A stretch of 64,000 bases of DNA. It comes from Synechococcus sp. CC9311 (lineage in GTDB: Bacteria; Cyanobacteriota; Cyanobacteriia; PCC-6307; Cyanobiaceae). The number at the start of each line of letters is the position of its first letter. Within the stretch, counting starts at the first letter, position 1. This document shows, piece by piece, positions 18,075-26,456 of the stretch. The DNA lies in assembly GCF_000014585.1 (NCBI RefSeq), contig NC_008319.1, forward strand, positions 2,108,001 to 2,172,000, read 5' to 3'. Position numbers and translations under genes: made by a program. The notes beneath the pieces are model-generated. The model was not told the DNA's origin. It worked only from the letters and a program-made list of their open reading frames with translations, and searched no databases.

Positions 18075-18398
18075 GGGAATCTCCGAAATCGACCTCTTTG
18101 GTCTATGCCTGCTGCAGGCAGCTTGAAAGGTGTAACAGCCGTAATAAAAGGTTCGGTTTCAAGACTTGCCTAAGGAGGCTCTACGAAAGCGACTCTTCTT
18201 CTGATCAGTCAAGAATGTTCTTAGAGGTTATTTCATTTGATTGAAGAACCAGTTAATGGACACTCTTTAGTGAAGCAGCAGCGACATACATCTGATGCAA
18301 TATTTGAATTTCTTTTGGGGTCATGATTACTGGCTTCAATGTAACAAGCTGACTTCTTAATTTAAGCAATTACGTTTGATCCAACGACTGAGTTGTCA
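18075..18398. other. upstream region of the metallothionein gene
   Basis: This stretch must contain the metallothionein promoter. I searched by eye for a SmtB-type or FUR-type inverted repeat and did not find a convincing one. A frame over 17966-18244 on the plus strand is antisense to the metallothionein gene and is not supported. Confidence 0.35.
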
Positions 18399-18599
18399 AT
18401 GGATCACGCCAAAGAAGCCGACAAAGAGCCCACTGCGCGAAAACAGACAAGCATTTTTTCAATGAACGGAACAACACTGCCTACAGATCAAGTCAACGTA
18501 GCTTCGAGACCAAATAGGCCCACGACAACCAAAAGCAATCAGAATCAATCATCTAGGAAGAGCTTATTGGCAAACGCTATATATGGAGGACGTGGGTGA
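18399..18599 (+). CDS. doubtful polar 66-aa ORF
   Basis: An ATG frame encodes a hydrophilic, Asn/Ser/Thr/Lys-rich protein (MDHAKEADKEPTARKQ...) that would be largely disordered. There is no good ribosome binding site. It may be real but has no recognisable domain. Confidence 0.3.
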   Translation: MDHAKEADKEPTARKQTSIFSMNGTTLPTDQVNVASRPNRPTTTKSNQNQSSRKSLLANAIYGGRG

Positions 18600-18649
18600 C
18601 AGCTAAGCACTTGATATGGTGTTTGAATTTGTGAAAAGCAATGATGCAC

Positions 18650-18835
18650 CTACTTCCAAAAGATTTCGGCGTAGTCGCTTGCAACCATTACATGAAATTG
18701 GTTGGCGCTCTTGCCCCTCAGCTCGGGGGTGTCCATACAGGCCAACCGGATCTTTAACCGGTGGTTGTAGTGGGTATCCCCGCTGTAACAGCTTTTGATG
18801 GTCAAGATTTCGGGGCTGCAGTGAGAGGGAAGCAC
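18650..18835 (-). pseudogene. decayed thermonuclease (SNase-like) fragment
   Basis: The minus-strand frame contains the core of a staphylococcal-nuclease-like domain: EILTIKSCYSGDT, then K-I-R-L-A-C-M-D-T-P-E-L-R-G, which matches the family's G-D-T and I-R-L-x-x-x-D-x-P-E motifs. The continuation expected after ASDY is found in another frame (NLLEVGASLLFTNSN, about 18610-18670), and no signal peptide or proper N-terminus is joined. I take it as a frameshifted and truncated relic of an exported nuclease gene. Confidence 0.5.
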
Positions 18836-18848
18836 CCAACAGCATCAG

Positions 18849-19028
18849 TTGTGGTCTGCAACCGAGCGTGAGCACGCCATTACCACTATTGGAGGTTTTG
18901 CCATTGAAGGCAATGCGCGATTTGACCGATGGCAGGAAGCATGCAACGGATGGAAACTAAGTTCATCGAGATCGGAGGAGCTAATGACAGCCGACACTCC
19001 ACCAGCGCAGATCGCTGAAGCAGACTGA
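18849..19028 (+). CDS. possible 59-aa protein with TTG start
   Basis: A frame starting at TTG 18849 reads in a protein-like way (REHAITTIGGFAIEGNARFDRWQEACNGW) and ends at 19028. No ATG start and no ribosome binding site are present. It may be a fragment of a larger lost gene. Confidence 0.28.
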   Translation: MWSATEREHAITTIGGFAIEGNARFDRWQEACNGWKLSSSRSEELMTADTPPAQIAEAD

Positions 19029-19255
19029 CTTTCTGGCCCCTGCTCCAACAGTCTCAACAATGACCTGGGTTGGTCGATTGGTAGGTACACATCAGATACG
19101 TCACGCCATCGATGCTCCGCTTGCACCGCCCCAGGTGCCCTAGGAGAAACCGACCCAACACCTAGAGCAATAGCCCCAGGGCGCCTCTAGCCAGAAGCTT
19201 CGACCCCTCATCTTTACTGTCGTGATGGGTTCAACCATGCATGAACGAGCGAGTT

Positions 19256-19293
19256 AGGCCGTCTTTCCACTGGGGAGGGCGGCCTTCCTCTTT
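19256..19293 (+). terminator. Rho-independent terminator
   Basis: AGGCCGTC pairs with GGCGGCCT over 8 bp (one G-U) and is followed by TCCTCTTT. The transcript it ends is unclear; the possible ORF at 18849-19028 lies upstream. Confidence 0.55.
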
Positions 19294-19382
19294 GCATATC
19301 AGGAAGGTCAGGATCACTCTCAAGAAAAAACTCACAGTAAACAAGTGTTTCTACTTAGACCTGATTCATTCGCCTTAAGAGA

Positions 19383-19451
19383 ATGTTTGCAGCGCTCGGG
19401 GTCTTTCTAGTGATTGGAGTGGGGCTCTTTGTCCTCTCGATCGGGGAGTGA
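19383..19451 (+). CDS. possible 22-aa membrane peptide
   Basis: ATG 19383 opens a 22-codon frame that is almost wholly a hydrophobic helix (MFAALGVFLVIGVGLFVLSIGE begins the product). Single-helix peptides of this size are common in cyanobacterial membrane complexes. No conserved photosynthetic subunit is recognised and it could be chance. Confidence 0.3.
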   Translation: MFAALGVFLVIGVGLFVLSIGE

Positions 19452-19592
19452 TGCTCAATGATGAGATGATCAAGAACAACGGTCTGCTCTGAATCCACCG
19501 GCTGGAAAGCTCTAGTGGAAAGAATCTCGCTGATCATTGCGGCATTGAGGTCTTGCGCCTAACTGCTGATCCAAGGTCAGCAAACCAGTAGC

Positions 19593-19680
19593 GGAGCCAT
19601 CTTGAAAGGGAGCCAACGCTGGGGAGCAGTGGTTCCACCTCACACACCAAGGCAGAGGATTGGAGAACCTCTGCTTTTTT
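19593..19680 (+). ncRNA. Yfr1-like small RNA candidate
   Basis: The element has three parts. The first is an 8-bp stem (GGAGCCAT at 19593-19600 with GTGGTTCC at 19629-19636) around a 28-base loop. The second is a single-stranded segment with ACCTCACACACC. The third is a Rho-independent terminator (GCAGAGG at 19652-19658, CCTCTGC at 19668-19674, six Ts). The layout and the CCUCACAC core recall Yfr1, a cyanobacterial sRNA with an unpaired conserved ACUCCUCACAC segment between two hairpins. The match is partial (9 of 11). A homologous copy at 7862 shows compensating changes in the stem, supporting the fold. Confidence 0.5.
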
Positions 19681-20220
19681 GGTGCATAAGTGGTTTTGCG
19701 GGTATGTTTTCAACTGTCTTGTTCATTGACAATGATTAAATACAAACCATTCTTATGGTTCCCCATCACCCACCCCGTTGGACATCTGTCTTACGGGGCC
19801 TTTTTATAGCTGACTATATTGCCGCCTCCAGTCCATCTAAAACACAAACAATCCAGATCACCAAATCGGCGTAAACCCAGCTTATTTGATAAAAATCTCA
19901 CTCTTGGAGGGGCGACACACAAGCAGATATGAAAACCAGGCAATTAGCTAGCCATGCTTACCAAGAAAGCTTGTCTAGACAAAGTTGCACAGACGTGTCA
20001 TCCATGCATTCCGAAGATGAAACAGTCACAGCCTCGATCCATCAAGAAACAATATGAGAAAGCGGAACAAGAAGATGCAACGTGTCACTTTGTGATTGAT
20101 CTCGCAGAGACCTGCTACAAACTATCCCACAAATCAGCCTGGACAAAAGATTAACAAATCATGCGTCTTGACGGCATATTGCAAGGGCTTGAGTAAAGTT
20201 ATAAAGCGAAAAGGTATCAA
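19681..20220. other. gene-poor stretch before the exported protein
   Basis: A 66-codon frame at 19954-20154 is Lys/Cys-rich (ACLDKVAQTCHPCIPKMK) and might be real but lacks support. A weak CCCGT/ACGGG hairpin followed by TTTTT lies near 19772-19807. I see no other feature. Confidence 0.3.
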
Positions 20221-21276
20221 ATGACATATCAATTGAGCAAGGTACTGACTTTTGCTTTGCTCGCATGTGGCGCTGGAGCGATTTCACTGGCCACACCGGC
20301 TCGAGCTGAATTTTGCCCAGGCGAAGGGAGCCAGGCTTGGTGTGGCGGCGGTAGCACCGCAGGGAATGTTATTGATCAAATGAGTTGCTCGCCATTTGCT
20401 TACAAACCATGGAGCTATAACAATCAAACCGGAGTCGGAAACCGAAACAAGAAAAATAATTTTTGCATGTCAGATACGGTCAAAGACATAGCTGGTGGGC
20501 CATATCAATCTCAAGCTTGGATGTTTAACAAGGGGAATGGCTCTAAGGATACAAGTTATTGGGTCTTTCACGGCTGCGATGGAGCTGGCATTATGCCAGA
20601 TTGCAAAGGTGATGTTCTGTTCTTGGAGCGTTTTTACGGGTGGTCAAAAGACCAATCAACAGTCTGGTGCCAAGGTGAAAACGGTGAACACTCAATCACG
20701 ATCAACCAAGTGGCTTCGCGAAAAAACGATCCAAACTCCAACCGCAGACAATGCCAGTTCAAGCATCCAGGGACTGGCCATATTTACGAGAATTACGAAG
20801 CTGGCATGTGGCAATGGGGAGATCGTTCAACTCAAATTGATTTGACAAATTTTAGATCAGCGGCAACAGGAGCCTGGTCTCAACATGCAGAGAATGCGGT
20901 TCTCTCCATTCGAAATCCTTTTCCTAACAGCAGAGGACCGGTTCTTTATATGATGACATTTCCTTGGGTATGCACTGGTATTGGAAAGGGTGACGCCACG
21001 AATGGCTTGTTTACTCAAACCAATACTCCAGGCGTAAAGTGCTACTGGGATAATGAAAGTGGAGCCCCTGGTGAGGCCGAAGACCAGGCAAATAGTGGAG
21101 ACAAAAAAGCACTGGACCCATATTGGCCACCACAAATGAATCTTTATTGGATGAATCTCATAACAGACAACGAAAAGAAATATCTGGACGTCAGAGGCTA
21201 TACCTTAGACAACAACAGCATGACAATGAGATCATTAGGCCAATGGACTCTAGAGCCATACGGAAGCCCTTGGTAG
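20221..21276 (+). CDS. exported Cys-rich protein of unknown function
   Basis: The 351-residue protein opens with a signal peptide (residues ~1-29, ending TPARA). The mature part has about ten cysteines and many Trp, Tyr and Gly residues. It looks like a disulfide-stabilised secreted protein of mostly beta structure (for example WSYNNQTGVGNRN and DTSYWVFHGCDGAG). I do not recognise a family. It lies 248 bases before another exported Cys-rich gene, and both may act at the cell surface. The start is ATG 20221. Confidence 0.6.
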   Translation: MTYQLSKVLTFALLACGAGAISLATPARAEFCPGEGSQAWCGGGSTAGNVIDQMSCSPFAYKPWSYNNQTGVGNRNKKNNFCMSDTVKDIAGGPYQSQAWMFNKGNGSKDTSYWVFHGCDGAGIMPDCKGDVLFLERFYGWSKDQSTVWCQGENGEHSITINQVASRKNDPNSNRRQCQFKHPGTGHIYENYEAGMWQWGDRSTQIDLTNFRSAATGAWSQHAENAVLSIRNPFPNSRGPVLYMMTFPWVCTGIGKGDATNGLFTQTNTPGVKCYWDNESGAPGEAEDQANSGDKKALDPYWPPQMNLYWMNLITDNEKKYLDVRGYTLDNNSMTMRSLGQWTLEPYGSPW

Positions 21277-21524
21277 GATGAAAAGCAGATAGCAAAACAT
21301 CCTATCCCCCAAAATAAATTGAACAAGTTTATACATTTAAAGCAGAACTCTCATCGCCGATGTCTCTTTTGAGCTTTGGCCAAATGCCCTGCAATCATCT
21401 AGCCATCTAGCCTATACGTTGACGCATTAGTTAATGCAAATCATTTCAATCAGGAGTAATTCCAACTTTTTCTATTTTGCATACGTAGAATCAATAAACC
21501 ATCAATGAAATCTCATTTAGCACA

Positions 21525-22229
21525 ATGCGATCAATTCATTTAGCAGCCTGCTTGGCTCTTGGCGTTTTCAGCTTCACAGCAAGTCCCAAGGCTTTTGCTG
21601 AAATCGGAATTGATTTAAAGCTTGGAGGAGGGAAACCTAAGCTTGAAATTAAAGACGATAATTCAGACTCAAGCTTGAATAGCGATAATTCCGACTCAAA
21701 CACAAACGAGAACAGCTCTAACTCATATAACGACAATTCAGACTCAAACACAAACGACAACTCGAATTCGGGTTCGAATGACGACAACTCTAACTCCAAC
21801 ACCTCATCTACCGATGGGAATTACGACCCATGCTTCATCCATCCTGACTGCAAAGCTGGTGCTGGATATAGCAGCAACAGTGACAACAGCATGGGAGTAG
21901 GTTGGTATTGCACGGATGGAAAACCTGTCAATACAAATACTAGTTTTGACAAATGTAATATTCGCAAGGGCTGTACAAGCGACAAAAACTATGTAGGCTA
22001 TGTAATGGATAGCAAAAGCTGGGAATGCCTAGAGAAGGCATACATCCACAGGGGTTGCTCTAGCACTCCAGGCTTTTCAAGCACAGGATCCTTAGGTGCA
22101 GGGTGGTATTGCAGTGACAAAAAGCAAGTGAATCAAACAACTCAATTTGATCCAGCTGCGATTAAAACCGGCTGCTCCGAGCAAGGTTCAGGTATTAAAT
22201 TCACTGATGGAATCTGGCGATGCAATTAA
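21525..22229 (+). CDS. exported protein with Asn/Asp/Ser linker and Cys-rich modules
   Basis: The 234-residue protein has a signal peptide (residues ~1-25, ending KAFA). A low-complexity linker of repeated D-N-S-D-S-N-T-N units follows (about residues 44-97). The C-terminal domain is made of three or four similar Cys modules with Cys pairs and repeated G-W-Y-C or W-x-C motifs (GVGWYCTDGK, KSWECLEK, GAGWYCSDKK, GIWRC). The modules suggest a repeated disulfide-bonded binding domain displayed on a flexible stalk. The family is unknown. Confidence 0.6.
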   Translation: MRSIHLAACLALGVFSFTASPKAFAEIGIDLKLGGGKPKLEIKDDNSDSSLNSDNSDSNTNENSSNSYNDNSDSNTNDNSNSGSNDDNSNSNTSSTDGNYDPCFIHPDCKAGAGYSSNSDNSMGVGWYCTDGKPVNTNTSFDKCNIRKGCTSDKNYVGYVMDSKSWECLEKAYIHRGCSSTPGFSSTGSLGAGWYCSDKKQVNQTTQFDPAAIKTGCSEQGSGIKFTDGIWRCN

Positions 22230-22644
22230 ATCGTTGATCGTCGAAAACCTAGAATTGGGGAATGATCCTTGCCACACTCACCGCTGCTGCACTGGCCATC
22301 AGCAATGCCTTCATGAGCAATGGCAGATAAAGCAACAAATAGATGACAGAAGCCAGAAGCCCTAAAGAGAGGCGACTCAGCATAGAGCTTGATAAATTCC
22401 GCAAAAGATGTCCAGGCTTTGGTGCTGCTGACCACTACCGTGGGCAGTCTTAGCGTTGCCGGTGGTTCATAAATGGTGTGAGTATTGACCCAAATCACCC
22501 TGAATAGCCTTTCATACACATACTTCACACTGAACATACTGTCTTACAAAACATCTTTACTGCAATTCAATAACAACCAATGCTGCGCAATGCGGGGGAC
22601 ATTGGCGTGAGAAGCATCAGCAAAGCTGTGACTACCGCAATTGT
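22230..22644. other. gene-poor stretch
   Basis: The only item of note is a 22-codon frame at 22262-22330 with a GGGGA upstream and a hydrophobic product (MILATLTAAALAISNAF). Its reality is doubtful. Confidence 0.3.
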
Positions 22645-23001
22645 TTATCTACCCACTTTTACTAACACTGTTTTACCGACTCGGACTGATGCCTCACAAT
22701 CACCACTTCCAACATCTTCAATAACCCATAAGTGCGTGGCATATGACTGAATATCGGTATATCCTCCTGGTTCTATCACAGCCCATTCTTGGCGGTTCCC
22801 TTGGAAGTTGATCCACGATAGGCGCACTGGAGAATCACCGACATTTCCAACTTGAAGATTGGCAACTTGCTTAGAGCTCAAAGATGATCCTTGGACAATG
22901 CACTCTTCTGCTTTGAGTTCAGCTGGAGTAAATGCCGCCAACAAGCACAAGCCCGATAGAGCACCGACGGACTTCATTAAGCCTTTGAAGTTGTTATGCA
23001 T
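22645..23001 (-). CDS. exported VHL beta-domain-like protein
   Basis: The 118-residue product has a signal peptide (residues ~1-31, ending AELKA). The mature domain matches the von Hippel-Lindau beta domain pattern: VRLSWINFQGNRQEWAVIEPG, then IQSYATHLWVIED. In human VHL the equivalent parts read as a W-L-N-F-D-G strand, a P-P-G turn and an H-S-Y-R-G-H-L-W-L strand. In VHL this domain binds hydroxyproline in HIF. Bacterial examples are exported and of unknown ligand. Two cysteines (C34 and one near residue 102) may form a disulfide. It stands alone. Confidence 0.7.
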   Translation of the reverse strand: MHNNFKGLMKSVGALSGLCLLAAFTPAELKAEECIVQGSSLSSKQVANLQVGNVGDSPVRLSWINFQGNRQEWAVIEPGGYTDIQSYATHLWVIEDVGSGDCEASVRVGKTVLVKVGR

Positions 23002-23443
23002 TGGTTGAGGTGCCGATCTACAGGTTTAATAGCAACATTTCAGCCAAGTGGGAGATTTTTTATTGCCAACCAAATAGCAGAAAAGCCAAAACAGCCACTG
23101 CAGCAGAAACTCAAGAGCATGACGCACTATCGCTAAGACAGCAACTGGCCTGCTCGAGTTTATAAAACTCTGATTCGCGTTTTGCGATCCGGGCCTAGCA
23201 AGGACAAAGTCTGTGATTGGGAGCTGTTTAGATCGCTCACTACGGTCGCAAAAACCTAGACACCGGCATCCTCCGCAACCGATGCGAATACAACTCAACA
23301 ATCGTCAACTAATTCCCACCGAATAGACAAGTACAAGAACTCCAACCAAGGACTAGGATGAGAAGCAAGAAGCTTTGAGTCAATTGTATTGACATTAGAC
23401 GTGGGTTGAGGACAATTTGATTATTGATATCAAATGAGGTTCA
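23002..23443. other. gene-poor stretch
   Basis: I see no supported gene; a minus-strand frame at 23026-23301 has no motif or ribosome binding site. Confidence 0.35.
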
Positions 23444-23620
23444 GTGAACAAGAGCATAAAGAACTGGATTATTAAGCCCATCCGTGCCACTGTTTTCGCA
23501 GATAGAGACGCTTACTACTGGATTCAAAGTAAGCTTGGACTAGGCAACTATCAGATGGCAGCGCTTGTGTGGGCTAAAGGGCTAATCATTGGCTTATTAA
23601 TTGGAGCGTTCTTTCTCTGA
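23444..23620 (+). CDS. 58-aa single-helix membrane protein, paralogue of 31470
   Basis: A GTG start at 23444 with GAGG six bases upstream gives a 58-residue protein. It has the core ADRDAYYWIQSKLGLGNYQM followed by a membrane helix (LIIGLLIGAFFL). A second gene at 31470-31625 encodes the same core with conservative changes, which confirms that both are real. The family seems specific to marine picocyanobacteria as far as I can tell; the function is unknown. Confidence 0.65.
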   Translation: MNKSIKNWIIKPIRATVFADRDAYYWIQSKLGLGNYQMAALVWAKGLIIGLLIGAFFL

Positions 23621-24118
23621 TCTCAAGCATCAAGCAATCAATACTGCATGACTTGTGTCTATGACTAGTCGATCTAGTCATTATGCAGATTGAATTGAAC
23701 AAGTTGGATGAATAACTAAACCACACCCATAGCTCAGTGTGATTGAAGACGAAAACGCAGAAAACGTTACCGAAGATCGCTTGCACTTGATAGCAATGGG
23801 TAGGGAGGAACCGATCAGACTTCACTAAAAAGGCTGTCCACGCTGCTCAGAAGGGCCAGTCTTAGCCCTTAAAATGCCTTGACTCTGCGGGCCTGAATGT
23901 TGATAGGCGCACTGGCAGGACCTCGCCGGGATGGTACCCGGCACACGGCTGAAGAAGAACCAACATTGCGGTTGCGGGCACAGTCCAATGCTCCGCCGAC
24001 TCTTTGGCCTCAGCAATATCAGCAGCTATTGATGAAGGTACTGATTCCCTGAAACTCTCAAAACAAGTCTGCACGGTTGAATCAGCTCAAACAGGTTGAT
24101 TACAGATGAGAGCCAGAA
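23621..24118. other. gene-poor stretch
   Basis: A 70-codon minus-strand frame (23862-24074) has fair composition in its first half (SFRESVPSSIAADIAEAKES) but no other support. Nothing else is seen. Confidence 0.3.
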
Positions 24119-24847
24119 TTGGCAAAAGATGCTACACAAAAGAGACATCTACATAAACTCAATCCATTGAAAAAAACAAAATTAATTGTTGTCGGCTGCT
24201 GCTCAACAACTCTTTTTTCCCTATTGAGCAGCCCTAGCGCTTTTGCAGGGAATCCTGTCGAAAAATGCAAGCCCATCACTGAATCAGTCATTGCGATGTA
24301 CTTAATCCCTACCAACTGGAATCCATCAAAAAAACTATCTCAGATCGTAAAAAACAGATACTGGGGAGCACCCAAGGTGCCTGTACATATCACGTTGACG
24401 GGATTTGCTTTGCCATCGAATTCAAAGAAAAAGATAAGCTCAGGCTGCAAAAAACATAATGAGTCTATGACCAAAGGAGTAAGGAGTTTCAATAACAAGA
24501 TCTCACACTCGTATCACATAGGGTACTCCAACTGGGGCAAGCCTGAGGTTAGCGAAGGAAGCATTAAGTATGTAAAATATCCACTCGTCTGCAAATCAAA
24601 AAGTTGCTTCTCATTGCTGAAGTCAGCATTAAAACTCAACAGTCAATTTGTGGAGTTCGTAGACGAACCAACAAAACTCCATGTGAGTTTTGACAATCTT
24701 TCAGCATATAAAAATCAAGATGCCATTAAAAAGCTTTTGGGAGGCCTGAAGTGGAAAGCCTGCAAGGTTGAAGTTAAAGTGTCAGGCCACAATTCAAAAA
24801 CAGATCCAGGGAAAGGCTTGAAAATTCCTCACGATGGTTGCCCATAA
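24119..24847 (+). CDS. exported 2H-phosphoesterase-like protein
   Basis: The 242-residue protein has a basic N-terminus and a hydrophobic signal core ending PSAFA (about residue 43). The mature part has two H-x-[ST] motifs about 115 residues apart, H-I-T-L in KVPVHITLTGFA and H-V-S-F in KLHVSFDNLSA. They sit in the strand context of the 2H phosphoesterase superfamily (LigT-like, cyclic-nucleotide or RNA-end hydrolases). Cysteines at several positions suggest disulfides. An exported member is unusual. The start is TTG 24119, since no ATG lies upstream of the signal peptide. Confidence 0.55.
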   Translation: MAKDATQKRHLHKLNPLKKTKLIVVGCCSTTLFSLLSSPSAFAGNPVEKCKPITESVIAMYLIPTNWNPSKKLSQIVKNRYWGAPKVPVHITLTGFALPSNSKKKISSGCKKHNESMTKGVRSFNNKISHSYHIGYSNWGKPEVSEGSIKYVKYPLVCKSKSCFSLLKSALKLNSQFVEFVDEPTKLHVSFDNLSAYKNQDAIKKLLGGLKWKACKVEVKVSGHNSKTDPGKGLKIPHDGCP

Positions 24848-25318
24848 AGGACGTCAAAAAAAATTGTCGTATTGGTAGCTCCTGGCCTTCAGCACGCAAA
24901 CCCGATTTGCGTAAGTCCTTCATCAATACACAGGAGCTAGAGCACCCGGCTTCCGTCGTTAACAGCCGTCCGGCTCGTTCGGCTTCTTGCCGGATTGATA
25001 TACGGTCAATCGACAGTGTTCTACAGCTCGTAGGTCTTTCCCTGTTCAGCGGCAGGAAACTTAAACGCCCATCGGTTGCTGTCGGTGTAGACGTTGCCGT
25101 CCAGCTTCGTGAAGTCGCAGGGGAAGCCATCTATCAGGGTGGAGTCGTCATGGTGTGCATGCTTCTTCTGAACTCTTCACAGAAAATCAGACAAGAAGAT
25201 TTACATTAAGAGCAAGTGAGAAGTTCATGAAAATAGGATTAATTGGCCAAAAAAGCATGATAAATAGATGAGAAATCGATAAGTTGCTAATTGGATTCAT
25301 TCCGAAGAAAAAGCCTTC
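24848..25318. other. stretch with a minus-strand gene remnant
   Basis: On the minus strand between about 25183 and 25021 a frame without a start codon reads HHDDSTLIDGFPCDFTKL then TDSNRWAFKFPAA before a TAG. It looks like the C-terminus of a lost protein. The longer plus-strand frame over the same bases (24838-25209) is not supported. Confidence 0.3.
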
Positions 25319-25765
25319 ATGAAACTCCTGCTCACCGGATTCACTCTTACAACAGCGCTGCTAAGCACTGGCGTTGCCCACAGCCATTGCCAACTACCGT
25401 GCGGTATTTACGATGACCATGCACGCATTCACTCGATGCTTGAAGACGCTGATACCATTCAAAAGACAGTCATTCTGATTAAAGACAACTCAGGAAAGAA
25501 TGATCCCCAATCCAACAATCAGCTAGTAAGATCAATTGCCAACAAGGAATCTCACGCACAATCAATCATAGAAACAATTAGTGACTACTTTTTAACTCAA
25601 CGCGTCAAACCCAGTCAAGACGACTACACCGAGCGGCTCAAAAAGCATCATGCAGTGATCATTGCATCGATGAAAGCAAAACAAAATTCAGACTTACAAC
25701 ATGTTGACGACTTAAAAGCAACAATCGTTGAGCTGGAAGAATACTACCCAAAACAATCAAATTAG
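25319..25765 (+). CDS. sodN: nickel superoxide dismutase with Sec-like leader
   Basis: The 148-residue product contains the nickel hook H-C-Q-L-P-C-G-I-Y starting at residue 23. This is the N-terminal metal site of NiSOD after leader removal (His1, Cys2, Cys6, Tyr9). The rest is a four-helix bundle with a Y-F and K-K-H-H pattern in the expected places. NiSOD converts superoxide to hydrogen peroxide and oxygen. The leader (MKLLLTGFTLTTALLSTGVAHS) looks like a Sec signal peptide. That is unlike the short propeptide usually cut by SodX, and no sodX is next to it. Position 3 is Gln instead of the common Asp. Confidence 0.85.
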   Translation: MKLLLTGFTLTTALLSTGVAHSHCQLPCGIYDDHARIHSMLEDADTIQKTVILIKDNSGKNDPQSNNQLVRSIANKESHAQSIIETISDYFLTQRVKPSQDDYTERLKKHHAVIIASMKAKQNSDLQHVDDLKATIVELEEYYPKQSN

Positions 25766-25777
25766 ACTGATCAATAA

Positions 25778-25800
25778 GGGCGGCCAATATCTAGCCGCCC
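25778..25800 (+). terminator. hairpin downstream of sodN
   Basis: A perfect GGGCGGC/GCCGCCC stem with a nine-base loop lies 12 bases after the sodN stop codon. It lacks a U run, so termination would be imperfect. Confidence 0.45.
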
Positions 25801-26456
25801 TGTAAAGAATTGCATCGGCAAAGAAGTGATGCTTACCGAGACCAATCTAATCCTTTGAGTCTATCCCTTGGTTTTCAAAATGCACTATTATTTAAAGCTT
25901 GAATCCTTAACGGACTGCACGGCATCAATTAGTCAGGAACGTGAATAACAATGCCGAGGTGATCAACTGATGATTGTTCCAGCAACATTGGTGTAGATGA
26001 TGATGATGCTGTCATTGCTGTAATCAGCGAAGTTGACGTTCTCCAGTGCATCAAAGAAGAAGACGCTGTTGTCGCGAACTGACAGCGACATGCCTGCCGA
26101 TACCGACTTGATTGTGTGTTCCTGCTCGTTGCAATGCGCCTTGAAGACCAAAGGCAGTGGGGTGATGGCCATAACAGAGGCTAGGAGATCAATGCCATCA
26201 CCACTGAGAACGGCCCAGAAATTCTTTTAAGCCCAGCGAATAATTGCCCCGTTAGAGCTGTCCGTGGTGTCTCTGGTATCTCTGGTGTCAGTCAATCGAG
26301 TCACGAAGGAATCCTCGGACACAGCTGACAGAGGTGAAAGAAAAGAGGTCAAAGTCTCTCTTTGGAACCATGAAACACCCCAGCTTTGAATACCGCAATG
26401 CGGAGAAGAACTTCAACTACAAATATCTGCAGGAGATTGTTAGGCAAACACTAATG
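25801..26456. other. gene-poor stretch
   Basis: Apart from the doubtful ORF at 25963-26172 on the minus strand, I see no feature. Frames on the plus strand lack motifs. Confidence 0.3.
25963..26172 (-). CDS. doubtful 69-aa ORF
   Basis: The frame (MAITPLPLVFKAHCNEQEHT...) has strand-like composition resembling a small beta protein or a cupin fragment (SAGMSLSVRDNSVFFFDALENV). There is no clear ribosome binding site and no recognised family. Confidence 0.35.
   Translation of the reverse strand: MAITPLPLVFKAHCNEQEHTIKSVSAGMSLSVRDNSVFFFDALENVNFADYSNDSIIIIYTNVAGTIIS

Noticed and set aside
24838-25209. 123-aa plus-strand ORF after the 2H-like gene
   Set aside because: Composition is not protein-like and it lies antisense to a better gene remnant on the minus strand.
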